A stretch of 64,000 nucleotides of DNA, from contig DAOPYN010000003.1 in NCBI GenBank assembly GCA_035352895.1, forward strand, positions 68,869 to 132,868, given 5' to 3'. The stretch is from UBA5070 sp035352895. GTDB lineage: Bacteria; Fibrobacterota; Fibrobacteria; UBA5070. Numbering within the stretch: position 1 is the stretch's first letter; each line of letters starts with the position of its first letter. Shown here piece after piece: positions 16,561 to 25,313 of the stretch. The notes under the pieces were generated by a model that was not told where the DNA came from, did not search any database, and saw only the letters and a list, made by a program, of their open reading frames with translations. The position numbers and the translations under genes are program-made.

Positions 16561-16962
16561 TCAGGCCACGGACAGCTCCCCGCGCCGACGCAGCTGGTGG
16601 ACCACCTGTCGATCCACCACCCGGTGGTGTTCGTGCAGCCAGGGCATCACGTCGCGGCGCAGCACGCTGGCGGCGTGGAATCCACACCGATCCTCGCGCA
16701 GATGATGGAGGACCTGGCCCAGGTCGCGCAGGAACTTCCGGTGTCCCTGGCGGTTGATTTCCAAGGCAGGGCAATCGCAGCTTGCCATCGCTTCCTCTTC
16801 GCCGGCGAACAACTCCACGGCCTGGGTCCCCGCGGAACGGAATGCATCGAGGATTTCCCTCTCCTCCCGGGCATGGACCAAACGATCTCCCAACGCCATC
16901 AGAGCGCGGCGCAAGGACTGGTAGCGATCTTCGATTTCAAGGATGTCGGGTGATTCAGTCAT
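16561..16962 (-). CDS. hemerythrin-like protein with incomplete diiron site
   Basis: 133 aa, a predicted four-helix bundle of bacteriohemerythrin length. Compared with the family pattern, the bridging Glu (EEEAM), the His of the second H-x3-H pair (GHRKF) and the C-terminal H-x4-D (WLHEHHRVVD) are present. The first His is Tyr (EDRYQSL), the His before the Glu is Leu, and the first His of the H-x3-H pair is Asn (NRQGH). Known hemerythrins bind oxygen at two irons; this set could at most hold one metal, so the protein may sense or store something else. It is transcribed in the direction of the CDQ lipoproteins and away from no clear partner. Confidence 0.65.
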   Translation of the reverse strand: MTESPDILEIEDRYQSLRRALMALGDRLVHAREEREILDAFRSAGTQAVELFAGEEEAMASCDCPALEINRQGHRKFLRDLGQVLHHLREDRCGFHAASVLRRDVMPWLHEHHRVVDRQVVHQLRRRGELSVA

Positions 16963-17107
16963 GGGGAATGATTGAACCCTTTTTCTCCTTTGGAGTCAAC
17001 GACTTAGCCGGCGTTCCAGGATCTTCCCATGGGCGAGCGGCCATTCGCGTCGCTTCGGTCCGCAAAGAGCGATGCGGATCGGCGAGAACAATGGGCGGCG
17101 ACGGAAT

Positions 17108-18853
17108 TCAGGGACGGCGGCGATCGAGGAAGCGCTGGAGATGCCCTCGGCTGTCCACCCACAGAGCCTGGATGTTTTCGAGGAACTCGCGTCCCCCTTC
17201 GGTCCCGTTCTGGAGCGACCACGCCTCCAGTTTGGCCGCCTCCGAGGCCAAGGCGGGAAGCCCCGCGTTGGCGCACGCCCCCTTCATGGTATGGGCCGTT
17301 TCCGACACCAACCCCAGGGCGCGGACCTCCAATCGCTCTTCCAGCTGCTGGATCCAGCGGGGAATCTCCACGAGGAGCATGTGGACCGTGGCATAGGCGA
17401 TCTCCGCATCCCCCAGGACCCGCCCCATCAGACTGACCTCGTCGAACAGCGAATCCAACCCTCCGGCGGACAACTCGGAGTCCGAACCGCGCAGGGCCGG
17501 AAGCTGGATGCGAGGAACCCAGCGCTGCACCTTCTGGCGCAACTGCACGGGATCGAACGGCTTGGAGAGGTAGTCGTCCATCCCCGCCTGGAGACAACGC
17601 TCGCGGTCGCCGCTGAGGGCGTGTGCGGTCATGGCCACCACGGGAACCGACGGATCGACGCAATCGTCCCCGTCGCGCAGATGCCGGGTGGCCTCGAAGC
17701 CATCCATCACCGGCATCTGGCAATCCATGAACACGATGTCGTAGGCATGCACGGCGAGCAGGCCAAGCGCTTCCCGACCATCGGCGGCCAGATCCACAAC
17801 GAGTCCGAGAGATTCCAGGTTCTTGCGTGCGACGATCTGGTTGACGACGTTGTCCTCCGCCACCAGGGCGCGGAATTGGCCGCCTCCCGAGGCCACGGCG
17901 GCGCCCCCCGTGGGATCGGCGAAATCGGAGGCCATGCCAGCGAGCATTTCCAGGCTACCGTCGGGAAGACCGGAAGGATCGGGGGTCCCAACGCCTCCCG
18001 GCTCGACCATACGGACTTCCACCATGAACCGTGAACCCTTTCCGAACTCGCTCTCCACGCGGATGTCGCCTCCCATCATCCGGGCGAGCCGACGGGAGAT
18101 CACCAATCCAAGTCCCGTACCCCCGTATTTGCGCGAAAGGCCCGAATCCACCTGGGTGAAGGGCTGGAACAACCGCGCGAGCTTCTCGGGGGGGATCCCG
18201 ATCCCCGTGTCCGAAACGATCGCCTCGAACACCCACCCGGAGTCCTCCCGCCGTGCCCGGGCCTCGAACTTCACCCACCCCCGATCGGTGAACTTCACCG
18301 CGTTGCCCACCAGATTCGACAGAATCTGCCGCAGCCTGGCGGCGTCCCCGCGCAGGCAGCGAGGCAGGGCGGGATCGATCCAGCAGGTGAACAGCACCCC
18401 TTTTTCGCTCGCGCGCAACGACAGGAGTTCAGCCACCTTGCGGACCTCGTCCTCCGGGTGGAAATCCACCGCGTCCAGCTCCATCCGCCCCGCCTCGATC
18501 TTGGACACGTCCAGGATGTCGTTGAGAAGCGCCAGGAGCGTCCGGCCGCTGGAACGCACCAGGCGGATGTAACGGCGCTGTTCGGGAGTCAAGGTCGATT
18601 CCAGGAGCAGATCCGCCATCCCCAGGATTCCGTTGAGAGGCGTGCGGATCTCGTGGCTCATGCTCGCCAAAAACTCCGATTTCACCGCGCTGGTGCGGAC
18701 GGCCTCCTCGGCCCTCTCCTTGGAAGCCTCCAGGATCTCCTGCAACCTCGCCTCGGAGGCCCGACAGCGACGGCGCAGGAAGAGTTGGGTTCCCACTCCG
18801 CCCAGGAGGCATCCGCCCAGGAAGAGGGCCACCATCAGGATCGGATTGTTCAC
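17108..18853 (-). CDS. hybrid sensor histidine kinase (HisKA-HATPase-REC-Hpt)
   Basis: 581 aa from GTG 18853. One N-terminal membrane helix (residues 5-25) anchors a short coiled coil, then HisKA with the phospho-His in SMSHEIRTPLNG (His67) and an ATPase domain (NAVKFTDRG N-box, DTGIGIP, GGTGLGL). A receiver domain follows with the acidic pair in VAEDN, the phospho-Asp in FMDCQMPVMDG and Lys in LSKPFD. A C-terminal Hpt domain carries AHTMKGACANAG. This is a complete internal phosphorelay with no periplasmic sensor domain, so the signal is probably cytoplasmic or comes from a partner. No response regulator with an output domain is adjacent. Confidence 0.94.
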   Translation of the reverse strand: MNNPILMVALFLGGCLLGGVGTQLFLRRRCRASEARLQEILEASKERAEEAVRTSAVKSEFLASMSHEIRTPLNGILGMADLLLESTLTPEQRRYIRLVRSSGRTLLALLNDILDVSKIEAGRMELDAVDFHPEDEVRKVAELLSLRASEKGVLFTCWIDPALPRCLRGDAARLRQILSNLVGNAVKFTDRGWVKFEARARREDSGWVFEAIVSDTGIGIPPEKLARLFQPFTQVDSGLSRKYGGTGLGLVISRRLARMMGGDIRVESEFGKGSRFMVEVRMVEPGGVGTPDPSGLPDGSLEMLAGMASDFADPTGGAAVASGGGQFRALVAEDNVVNQIVARKNLESLGLVVDLAADGREALGLLAVHAYDIVFMDCQMPVMDGFEATRHLRDGDDCVDPSVPVVAMTAHALSGDRERCLQAGMDDYLSKPFDPVQLRQKVQRWVPRIQLPALRGSDSELSAGGLDSLFDEVSLMGRVLGDAEIAYATVHMLLVEIPRWIQQLEERLEVRALGLVSETAHTMKGACANAGLPALASEAAKLEAWSLQNGTEGGREFLENIQALWVDSRGHLQRFLDRRRP

Positions 18854-18937
18854 CCGGGGATTTTCTCACCTCCGATGGATGCCGCGCCACATCCGCGAGA
18901 TTAGACTTCCCCATTCGCAGGCACGGAGGAACGACCG

Positions 18938-19447
18938 ATGGTGGACAGGATGGCACCCCTGGTGGGGGTGGTGATGGGATCGCGAAGCGATTGGGAGACG
19001 ATGCGCCAGGCCACCCTGATGCTCCGTGGTCTGGGGATTCCCTACGAAGCGAAGGTGGTTTCCGCCCACCGGACACCGGATCTCCTGGCCGAATATGCCA
19101 AGACCGCTCGTCAAAGGGGCCTCCGGATGATCATCGCCGGCGCCGGGGGCGCGGCCCATCTCCCCGGCATGCTCGCCGCCTTCGGCCCGGTTCCGGTGCT
19201 GGGTGTCCCGGTCCAGTCGAAAGCCCTTTCCGGAGTGGACTCCCTCCATTCCATCGTCCAGATGCCCAAGGGCGTCCCCGTGGCCACCTTCGCGATCGGA
19301 CCGGCCGGAGCCGCCAACGCGGCCCTGTTCGCCGCCGCCGTGCTCGCCCACGACCTTCCTTCCGTCCGGGAGGCCCTGGACCAGTTTCGGGCCGACCAGA
19401 CCCGCACCGTGTTGGAAGACGCCCCCCTCGAGGAGGACCCGTCGTGA
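18938..19447 (+). CDS. purE: N5-carboxyaminoimidazole ribonucleotide mutase (PurE)
   Basis: 169 aa, ATG with GGAGG nine bases upstream. Moves the carboxylate of N5-CAIR to C4 in purine synthesis. Signatures are GVVMGSRSDWETM, VVSAHRTPD and AGAGGAAHLPGM, which form the substrate site of class I PurE. It is fused in expression to purK by a GTGA overlap, the standard bacterial pair. The short C-terminal acidic tail (LEDAPLEEDPS) is the only unusual part. Confidence 0.95.
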   Translation: MVDRMAPLVGVVMGSRSDWETMRQATLMLRGLGIPYEAKVVSAHRTPDLLAEYAKTARQRGLRMIIAGAGGAAHLPGMLAAFGPVPVLGVPVQSKALSGVDSLHSIVQMPKGVPVATFAIGPAGAANAALFAAAVLAHDLPSVREALDQFRADQTRTVLEDAPLEEDPS

Positions 19448-20583
19448 GTCCACTGCCCCCCGGAGCGATCCTGGGAATCCTGGGCGGAGGCCAACTGGGG
19501 CGGTACATGGCCCTGGTTGCCCAGCAGCGAGGTTATCGCGTGGCCGTCCTGGATCCGCAGGAGGATGCTCCCGCCCATCAGGTGGCCCACCATCGGATCG
19601 TGGCCGCCTACGACGACCCGCAGGCATTGGATCGGCTGGCTGGAATCTGCCATGCCGTGACCTTCGAATTCGAAAACGTCCCCGCCCGATCGCTGGAACC
19701 GTTCCAGAAGGCCGGAGTCCGGATCCATCCCGGTGCCAGGGCCCTGGCCATCTGCCAGGATCGCATCCAGGAAAAGACCACGGTGAACGCCTGCGGCATC
19801 GAGACGGCAAGATGGGCCCCCATCCGAGCCCAAGCCGATCTGGCCCAAGCCTTGGGGAAGTTCGGTGGAACCGGAATCCTCAAGACCGCCCGCTCCGGCT
19901 ACGACGGCAAGGGCCAAGCGAAGGTCGACGGCTTTGCGGACGCGATGGATGCTTGGAAGGGAATGAACGGCGTGGATTGCGTCCTGGAGGAGATCGTCCC
20001 CTTCGCCATGGAATGCTCGGTTTTGGCCGCCCGCGACGTGGAAGGCAATTGCTTCACCCATCCGGTCTGCGAGAACATGCACTCCCGCCACATCCTGGAT
20101 GTGACCGTCAGCCCCGCCAGGGTCCGCGAGTCGGCGGCTCGCGCCATGCGCTCCCGCACCGCGCGCATCGCCCAGGAACTGGACTACGTGGGACATCTGG
20201 CGGTGGAGTTCTTCGTGCTTCCCGACGGCGAGGTCCTGGTCAACGAGATCGCCCCGCGCCCCCACAATTCCGGCCACCTCACCATCGACACCGCCATGGC
20301 CAGCCAGTTCGAGGAACACGTCCGGTGCGTCACCGGTTGGCCGGTCCTCCCCTACGACCTCAACGTCCAGGCCGCGGCCATGGCCAACCTCCTCGGCGAC
20401 GCCTGGGAGGGCGGAGAACCTCGATGGGAACGGCTGGCCGAATTCCCCGAGGTGCGCCTCCATCTGTATGGGAAGGCCCAAGCCCGACCCGGCCGGAAGA
20501 TGGGCCACATCACCGGCTGGGCAACCTCCGCCGACGAGGCGGAACGCCTGGTCCGGGCCGCCCGCGAGGCGATCCGCCCCTGA
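19444..20583 (+). CDS. purK: N5-carboxyaminoimidazole ribonucleotide synthase (PurK)
   Basis: 379 aa from GTG 19444. ATP-grasp enzyme that carboxylates AIR with bicarbonate, feeding PurE. The N-terminal GILGGGQLGRYMALVAQQRGY is the family's opening motif. The central grasp region (ILKTARSGYDGKGQ) and the C-terminal NEIAPRPHNSGHLTIDTAMASQFEEHVR metal/ATP block in part confirm PurK over related ATP-grasp ligases. Full length. The stop overlaps no downstream gene; the next gene converges from the other strand. Confidence 0.95.
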   Translation: MSPLPPGAILGILGGGQLGRYMALVAQQRGYRVAVLDPQEDAPAHQVAHHRIVAAYDDPQALDRLAGICHAVTFEFENVPARSLEPFQKAGVRIHPGARALAICQDRIQEKTTVNACGIETARWAPIRAQADLAQALGKFGGTGILKTARSGYDGKGQAKVDGFADAMDAWKGMNGVDCVLEEIVPFAMECSVLAARDVEGNCFTHPVCENMHSRHILDVTVSPARVRESAARAMRSRTARIAQELDYVGHLAVEFFVLPDGEVLVNEIAPRPHNSGHLTIDTAMASQFEEHVRCVTGWPVLPYDLNVQAAAMANLLGDAWEGGEPRWERLAEFPEVRLHLYGKAQARPGRKMGHITGWATSADEAERLVRAAREAIRP

Positions 20584-20626
20584 GGACGCGTGGATGCACT
20601 TCCCGCGGGCTTCCGAGGGAATCGCC

Positions 20627-21097
20627 CTATCGCGACATGCCTGTCAGAAGGTGCCAGGCTTTGCGATAGCGCTCCAGCCGCCCCAGATCGGACGTGGTGA
20701 CCTGGCTGAGACGCCGCACATCCAGGTTCGATTCCAGGTCGGCGAGCTTCACGCGCCGGGAAAGGGGGTGCTTCGAGGCCCGCTCGATGGAATCCTCGTA
20801 GGATTCCCCATCGCGACGGGTGAGGGCATCCACCGCATCGACCACAGCGGAGGAAAACCCCTGCTCCCGCAGATCCTTGCAGGTGACGGCGGAATCCTCC
20901 ACCACATCGTGCAGGGCGGCCACGGTGGCCGCTTCCAGGTCGTCGCGGCAGGCGCTGACGACTTGCAGGATGTGCAAAAGGTAGGGCTTTCCAGCTCGGT
21001 CGGTGGCGCCGGCGTGCACCTGCACGGCAAGGCGCAAGGCTCGATCCAAGGGGTGTTCGGGGGAATCCATCCGCAGTCGCTTGGTGTCGGATTGCAT
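20627..21097 (-). CDS. SpoT-like HD-domain hydrolase (small (p)ppGpp hydrolase type)
   Basis: 156 aa from ATG 21097; ATG 21070 is an alternative. A single HD domain: the motifs AVQVHAGATDRAGKPYLLH, AALHDVVEDS (the HD metal pair plus ED) and VDALTRRDGESYEDSI match the hydrolase half of RelA/SpoT and the small MESH1-like hydrolases. No synthetase, TGS or ACT domain follows. It may degrade (p)ppGpp or another nucleotide such as NADPH, which some relatives do. Stands alone, convergent with purK and divergent from cysK. Confidence 0.8.
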   Translation of the reverse strand: MQSDTKRLRMDSPEHPLDRALRLAVQVHAGATDRAGKPYLLHILQVVSACRDDLEAATVAALHDVVEDSAVTCKDLREQGFSSAVVDAVDALTRRDGESYEDSIERASKHPLSRRVKLADLESNLDVRRLSQVTTSDLGRLERYRKAWHLLTGMSR

Positions 21098-21138
21098 GGG
21101 CGGGAAATGTACCTCCGCACAAGCGACTACGATTGCTC

Positions 21139-21167
21139 TTGACATCTTCACTCGAGCCGGGTAACTT
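21139..21167 (+). promoter_or_regulatory. sigma70-type promoter of cysK
   Basis: TTGACA at 21139-21144 and TAACTT at 21162-21167 are separated by exactly 17 bases. The -35 box is consensus. Transcription would start near 21174, leaving a leader of about 37 nt with a strong ribosome site (AGGAGG) 9 bases before the cysK ATG. It overlaps the upstream edge of the divergent HD-hydrolase gene. Confidence 0.75.
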
Positions 21168-21210
21168 ATTCCTACGTTTCCTGTATGCGGGATATGATTA
21201 GGAGGATTTC

Positions 21211-22197
21211 ATGGCAACCTACGACGACAACAGCCTTTCCATCGGCAAGACCCCACTGGTCCGTCTGAACCGGATCGTTCCGGCCGGAAGCCGCGTGTAC
21301 GCCAAGATCGAGGGTCGAAACCCGGCCTATTCCGTCAAGTGCCGCGTCGGCGCATCCCTGATCTGGGATGCCGAACAGCGCGGGCTCCTCCGGCGGGGCA
21401 TGGAGATCGTGGAGCCCACTTCCGGCAACACGGGGATCGCCCTGGCCTTCGTGGCGGCATCCCGCGGATACCCTCTCACCATCGTGATGCCGGAAACCAT
21501 GTCCATCGAACGACGCAAGATCCTCAAGGCCCTGGGCGCGCGGATCGTGCTCACCGAAGGGCCCAAGGGCATGAAGGGCGCGATCCTCAAGGCGGAGGAG
21601 ATCGCCGGCAGCGATCCGGGACGGTATTTCATGCCCCAGCAGTTCGAGAACCCGGCCAATCCGGAAATCCACGCGAAGACCACCGGACCGGAGATCTGGG
21701 ACGACTTGGACGGCAAATTGGATGTGCTGGTGGCGGGCGTGGGCACGGGCGGCACCATCACGGGCATCTCGCGGTACTTCAAGCAGGTCCGCGGGAAACA
21801 GATCCTGTCGGTGGCCGTCGAGCCGGCGGAAAGCCCCGTCATCACGCAGTTCCGCGCCGGACAGGAGATCAAGCCGGGGCCGCACAAGATCCAGGGCATC
21901 GGGGCCGGATTCGTCCCCAAGACCCTGGACACCACGATCCTCGACCGGGTGGAACTGGTGAGTTCCGCCGAGGCCATCGAATTCAGCCGACGTCTCACCG
22001 CCGAGGAAGGAATCCTGTCCGGAATCTCCAGCGGAGCGGCCGCCCTGGCCGCATCGCGCCTGGCGGCGGACCCGGCCTTCGCGGGAAAGACCATCGTGGT
22101 GATCCTTCCGGATTCCGGCGAGCGCTATCTCAGTGGCGCCCTGTTCGAAGGAGCCTTCGAGGGGATCGAAACCGCCGGAGCCGGCGCGATCCTCTGA
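21211..22197 (+). CDS. cysK: cysteine synthase A (CysK)
   Basis: 328 aa. PLP enzyme forming cysteine from O-acetylserine and sulfide. The PLP lysine is in NPAYSVKCRVG (about residue 44); the phosphate-binding loop GTGGTITG, the substrate loop PTSGNTGIAL and the C-terminal PDSGERYLSG are all as in CysK. It has its own promoter and terminator, so it is a single-gene unit. No cysE or sulfate-assimilation gene is nearby. Confidence 0.96.
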   Translation: MATYDDNSLSIGKTPLVRLNRIVPAGSRVYAKIEGRNPAYSVKCRVGASLIWDAEQRGLLRRGMEIVEPTSGNTGIALAFVAASRGYPLTIVMPETMSIERRKILKALGARIVLTEGPKGMKGAILKAEEIAGSDPGRYFMPQQFENPANPEIHAKTTGPEIWDDLDGKLDVLVAGVGTGGTITGISRYFKQVRGKQILSVAVEPAESPVITQFRAGQEIKPGPHKIQGIGAGFVPKTLDTTILDRVELVSSAEAIEFSRRLTAEEGILSGISSGAAALAASRLAADPAFAGKTIVVILPDSGERYLSGALFEGAFEGIETAGAGAIL

Positions 22198-22224
22198 TCT
22201 CGACAACCGAGACCGCGTCCTTCC

Positions 22225-22256
22225 AAAGCCCGTCCGACCAGGACGGGCTTTCTGTT
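22225..22256 (+). terminator. Rho-independent terminator of cysK
   Basis: AAAGCCCGTCC (22225-22235) and GGACGGGCTTT (22241-22251) form a perfect 11-bp stem with a 5-nt loop, followed by CTGTTTG. The flanking A and T runs make it usable in both directions, so it may also end the convergent endolysin transcript. Confidence 0.88.
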
Positions 22257-22278
22257 TGCCGCTCGAGTCGTTGCGATC

Positions 22279-22746
22279 CTACGGGTACCTGGCCTTGGGA
22301 AGCTCGAAGTGGGGACCATCGATGAACGCGCGCTTGCCCTGCTGGCGGCAGGTTTCCACATAGGCGGCCACCAGGTGTTCCGGCGAATCCGTGGAATCGG
22401 TGAAGGCCACGTCCCAGGACCCGCCCCAGCGGATGGGCACCTGGAATTCCCTGGCGGCCATCCGCACGGCATCGGCGATCACGTAGATGGGCTCCCACTC
22501 CCACCGGAGCTTCCCGTTGATGTACGGCACCAGATCCACCGCATGCCCGGTGATATGGCGGGATTCCATGGTCTTGGAGGCGCCCGCGGCGACCAGCCTC
22601 TTCTGCTCTTCCAGGGTCCGGATTCCGTCGTGGACCGAGAAGTCCTGGGCCGTGAGTTCGATGGCACGGTGGACGACACGTACCAGATCGGCGTGGACGC
22701 CTTGGAGTTCCTTCCTGGATGCTGCACCTAGGACGAATTTCGGCAT
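22279..22746 (-). CDS. M15-family endolysin-type peptidase (L-alanyl-D-glutamate peptidase-like)
   Basis: 155 aa from ATG 22746, with AAGGGG seven bases upstream. A lone M15C/VanY-type zinc peptidase: SVHDGIRTLEEQKRL, the metal-binding SRHITGHAVDLVPY (His and Asp) and the final GPHFELP (His) give the HxxxxxxD...H site. Closest in layout to phage endolysins such as that of T5, which cut the L-Ala-D-Glu bond of peptidoglycan stems. There is no signal peptide, holin or other phage gene nearby, so it is either a domesticated lysin or a cytoplasmic wall-recycling enzyme. Confidence 0.85.
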   Translation of the reverse strand: MPKFVLGAASRKELQGVHADLVRVVHRAIELTAQDFSVHDGIRTLEEQKRLVAAGASKTMESRHITGHAVDLVPYINGKLRWEWEPIYVIADAVRMAAREFQVPIRWGGSWDVAFTDSTDSPEHLVAAYVETCRQQGKRAFIDGPHFELPKARYP

Positions 22747-22835
22747 CGGATCCCCTTTTTCTATCGCGTGGTTTGTCGCGGGCGCTTGCCGCCCTGTTCG
22801 CGGTCGCATGGAATGTAGGAACCGGGCAATCACCC

Positions 22836-22864
22836 ACCCCGCAGCTTGCTGCGGGGTATTTTCC
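22836..22864. terminator. strong GC hairpin in the gap before the alkaline phosphatase
   Basis: ACCCCGCAGC and GCTGCGGGGT form a perfect 10-bp stem with a 2-nt loop (22836-22857), followed on the plus strand by ATTTTCC. It sits between the divergent endolysin and phosphatase genes, so it is not a simple 3' terminator of either. It may stop read-through from cysK or act in the phosphatase leader. No promoter boxes are clear in the gap. Confidence 0.5.
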
Positions 22865-22930
22865 TGGCCAGCGGTTTCGGGTCACGCAGGGCAACCGGAT
22901 CGAAACGTCAGGTACCTACCATTTCCCACC

Positions 22931-24271
22931 ATGGTCCTTTCCGCCCTCCTGGCCCTCTCGCTGTCCGCCAAGCCATCTCCCGCCCCCCGGTACGTGTTCC
23001 TGTTCGTCGGCGACGGCATGGGCATTGCCCAAGTGTCCCTCGCCGAAGCCTATCGGGCGAGCATCCAGGGCGATTCGGTCGGGTTCGCACCCACGCGATT
23101 TTCCCGATTCCCGATCGTCTCCCTGGCCACCACCCACTGCGCGACCCGTCGCATCACGGAATCCGCGGCGGCGGCCACCGCCCTGGCCACCGGATCCAAG
23201 GCCGGCGAGGGAGGCCTGGGCCTGGACGTCGAAGGCAGGATACAACAGAATCTGACCGAGCTGGCCGCCGAGGCGGGAATGGCCACGGGAGTGGCCACCA
23301 CGGTATCGGTGGACCACGCCACCCCGGCGGGATTCTACGCCCACGTCGCCAACCGCGGCGATTTCGGCCAGATCCGGCGCCAAGCCGCGGTCTCGCGCCT
23401 GGACTTCCTGGGCGGCGCCCCCTTCCTGGCGCCGGATTCCGTCGAACCGGCACCCAAAACCGGCTGGGACACGGTGCGCGGCCGCTCCGCCCTGGCCGCG
23501 CGAACCACGCCGCATGTCCTCGCCATCCCCTCGGGAAAGGCGCGTCCCTCGCTTCCCTGGGCCCTGGACCGCTCTCCCGACGACACCTCCCTGGGGCTCG
23601 CCGACCTCGTGCGCGAAGGCGCGCGCATCCTGGAGAAGTCCTCGCCCAAGGGGTTCTTCCTGATGGCCGAAGCGGGAAAGATCGACTGGGCCTGCCACCG
23701 CAACGACGCCCGCACCATGGTCGGGGAGGTGTGGGACCTGGATGCGGCCGTCGGCGAGGCCATGTCCTTCGCCGAGCGCCATCCGGGACAGGTTCTGATC
23801 GTGGTGGTCGCCGACCACGAAACCGGCGGTCTTTCGCTGGGCTCCGGACCCACCGGATACTGGACGGATTTTGGCCTGTTGCGCCACCAGACGCGAAGCC
23901 AGGAAGCCATGGAGGATTCGCTCGCGCTGATCCTGGCTGGACAGGGTTGGTCCGAGGCCTCGATCTTCTCGCGATTGGCGGAGTGGACCGGACTGGGGCG
24001 CGCCAAGGGACTGGCCCTGGGAAGCGCCGATTCCGCATCGCTCCGGGAGGCCCTGGGCCGGTCCAGGACGCGCACCAAGGCCGCCGCCCTGGCGTCCACG
24101 GCCACCAGGCTCCTCTCCGCCAAGGCCGGCGTGGGTTGGACCAGCGGCGCCCACACCGCCAGCCCCGTCCCGGTCTACGCCTGGGGATCGGGATCGGAAG
24201 CCTTCCAGGGAAGACTGGACAACACGCGGATCCAGCAGATCCTGTCCGAACGGGTCGCACCCCGGAAATGA
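22931..24271 (+). CDS. secreted alkaline phosphatase (PhoA family)
   Basis: 446 aa with a short signal peptide (MVLSALLALSLSAKP). Hydrolyses phosphate monoesters in the periplasm or outside. Metal and active-site blocks of PhoA are present in order: VFLFVGDGMG (Asp), TESAAAATALATG (nucleophilic Ser), AEAGKIDWACHRND (Asp, His), VVVADHETGGL (Asp-His) and the C-terminal SGAHT (His). The residue before the catalytic Ser is Glu where PhoA normally has Asp, which may tune metal or phosphate binding. No pho-box is recognised. Single gene, convergent with the GlxA-type regulator gene. Confidence 0.9.
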   Translation: MVLSALLALSLSAKPSPAPRYVFLFVGDGMGIAQVSLAEAYRASIQGDSVGFAPTRFSRFPIVSLATTHCATRRITESAAAATALATGSKAGEGGLGLDVEGRIQQNLTELAAEAGMATGVATTVSVDHATPAGFYAHVANRGDFGQIRRQAAVSRLDFLGGAPFLAPDSVEPAPKTGWDTVRGRSALAARTTPHVLAIPSGKARPSLPWALDRSPDDTSLGLADLVREGARILEKSSPKGFFLMAEAGKIDWACHRNDARTMVGEVWDLDAAVGEAMSFAERHPGQVLIVVVADHETGGLSLGSGPTGYWTDFGLLRHQTRSQEAMEDSLALILAGQGWSEASIFSRLAEWTGLGRAKGLALGSADSASLREALGRSRTRTKAAALASTATRLLSAKAGVGWTSGAHTASPVPVYAWGSGSEAFQGRLDNTRIQQILSERVAPRK

Positions 24272-24281
24272 ACCCGACTCC

Positions 24282-25199
24282 TCAGCTCGATCTCGCCCAT
24301 TCCCGGTAGCGGGCGGGAGTCATGCCTCCCCGCTCCCGGAACAACCGCACGAAGCTGGGCACGTCGCTCCAACCGGAAGCCTGGCAAGCGTCGGCAAGAC
24401 TCGCTCCCCCTTCCAGGAGTTCGCGCGCCTTCTCCAGTCGGCGTTCCTGGATCCATCGCCGAGGGCTGGTTCCCAGAGCGTCCCGGAAGCGTCGCTCCAG
24501 CGTGCGCATCCCCACCCCCGATTCCTTGGCCAATCCGGCCAGGTCCCACGGAGCGCCGGGATCCGCGCCGATCCGCCGCACCACCGAAGCCAGGACGGGA
24601 TCCGGCAGGACGGGCAGCGGCCTCGTGCCCAGCCAAGGGAGCTGGTTTTCCCTGGAAGGATCCACCTGGAGGATCCTGGCCACCTGCAGCGCCACCGCCC
24701 GACCGGCAGCCCGCCCGACCAGGAAGAGCCCCAGGTCCACGAAGGCGGTGTAGCCGCCCGCACTGACCACGTCTCCGTGGTCCAGAAGGATGCGCTCCAT
24801 GGAAAGCCGCTCCCTGGGAAACATCCGTCGGAATGATTCTTCCAGGTTCCAGTGGGTGGTGGCCGCCCGCCCCTGGAGCAGCCCCGCCGCCGCCAGGGCG
24901 AAGTTCCCCGCGCACACCGCGGCCACCCGGTGGCCGCGCCCGTGGTGGCGCCGAAGTTCGGAGGGCAGATCTCCGTCGACCAACAACGGTAGGGCGGCAT
25001 CCGCCCCGGGAGGCACCACCACCCAAGGGTCGTCCTTGGCCAGAAACCGAAATCGGGCCTCCCGACCGGAGCCGTCCAGGGGACCCACCTCCAGATCGAA
25101 GCGAGCCACTGCGGCCCGACCAGCGAAGGAGAACAGCTCCCGCAGGCCTTCAACGGACATCCGCGAGTTGCCCGGGTAGTCGGCAAGCCAGATTCGCAT
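24282..25199 (-). CDS. GlxA-type transcriptional regulator (DJ-1/PfpI domain plus AraC HTH)
   Basis: 305 aa. Residues 1-185 are a DJ-1/PfpI-like amidase fold (AAVCAGNFALAAAGLLQGRAATTHW, with the Cys of the nucleophile elbow). Residues 205-305 are an AraC-type double helix-turn-helix (WDLAGLAKESGVGMRTLERRF, SLADACQASGWSDVPSFVRLF). GlxA regulators sense small metabolites. It faces a cysteine-hydrolase gene 114 bp away across a shared promoter region, a common pairing in which the regulator controls the hydrolase. That control is inferred. Confidence 0.9.
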   Translation of the reverse strand: MRIWLADYPGNSRMSVEGLRELFSFAGRAAVARFDLEVGPLDGSGREARFRFLAKDDPWVVVPPGADAALPLLVDGDLPSELRRHHGRGHRVAAVCAGNFALAAAGLLQGRAATTHWNLEESFRRMFPRERLSMERILLDHGDVVSAGGYTAFVDLGLFLVGRAAGRAVALQVARILQVDPSRENQLPWLGTRPLPVLPDPVLASVVRRIGADPGAPWDLAGLAKESGVGMRTLERRFRDALGTSPRRWIQERRLEKARELLEGGASLADACQASGWSDVPSFVRLFRERGGMTPARYREWARSS

Positions 25200-25313
25200 T
25201 CCGCATAATCTTTGTCGTTTGCGACCATTTGGCAATCGGTTCCGATCGGCGATGTTTCCTTCACCGGCGCGGATTCCCCGCGATCGGGCATTGTGGACCA
25301 CTCCGAGGAATCC

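Noticed and set aside
22747..22930. Prophage remnant around the endolysin gene.
   Set aside because: No holin, integrase, structural or attachment-site features are seen on either side; neighbours are ordinary metabolic genes.
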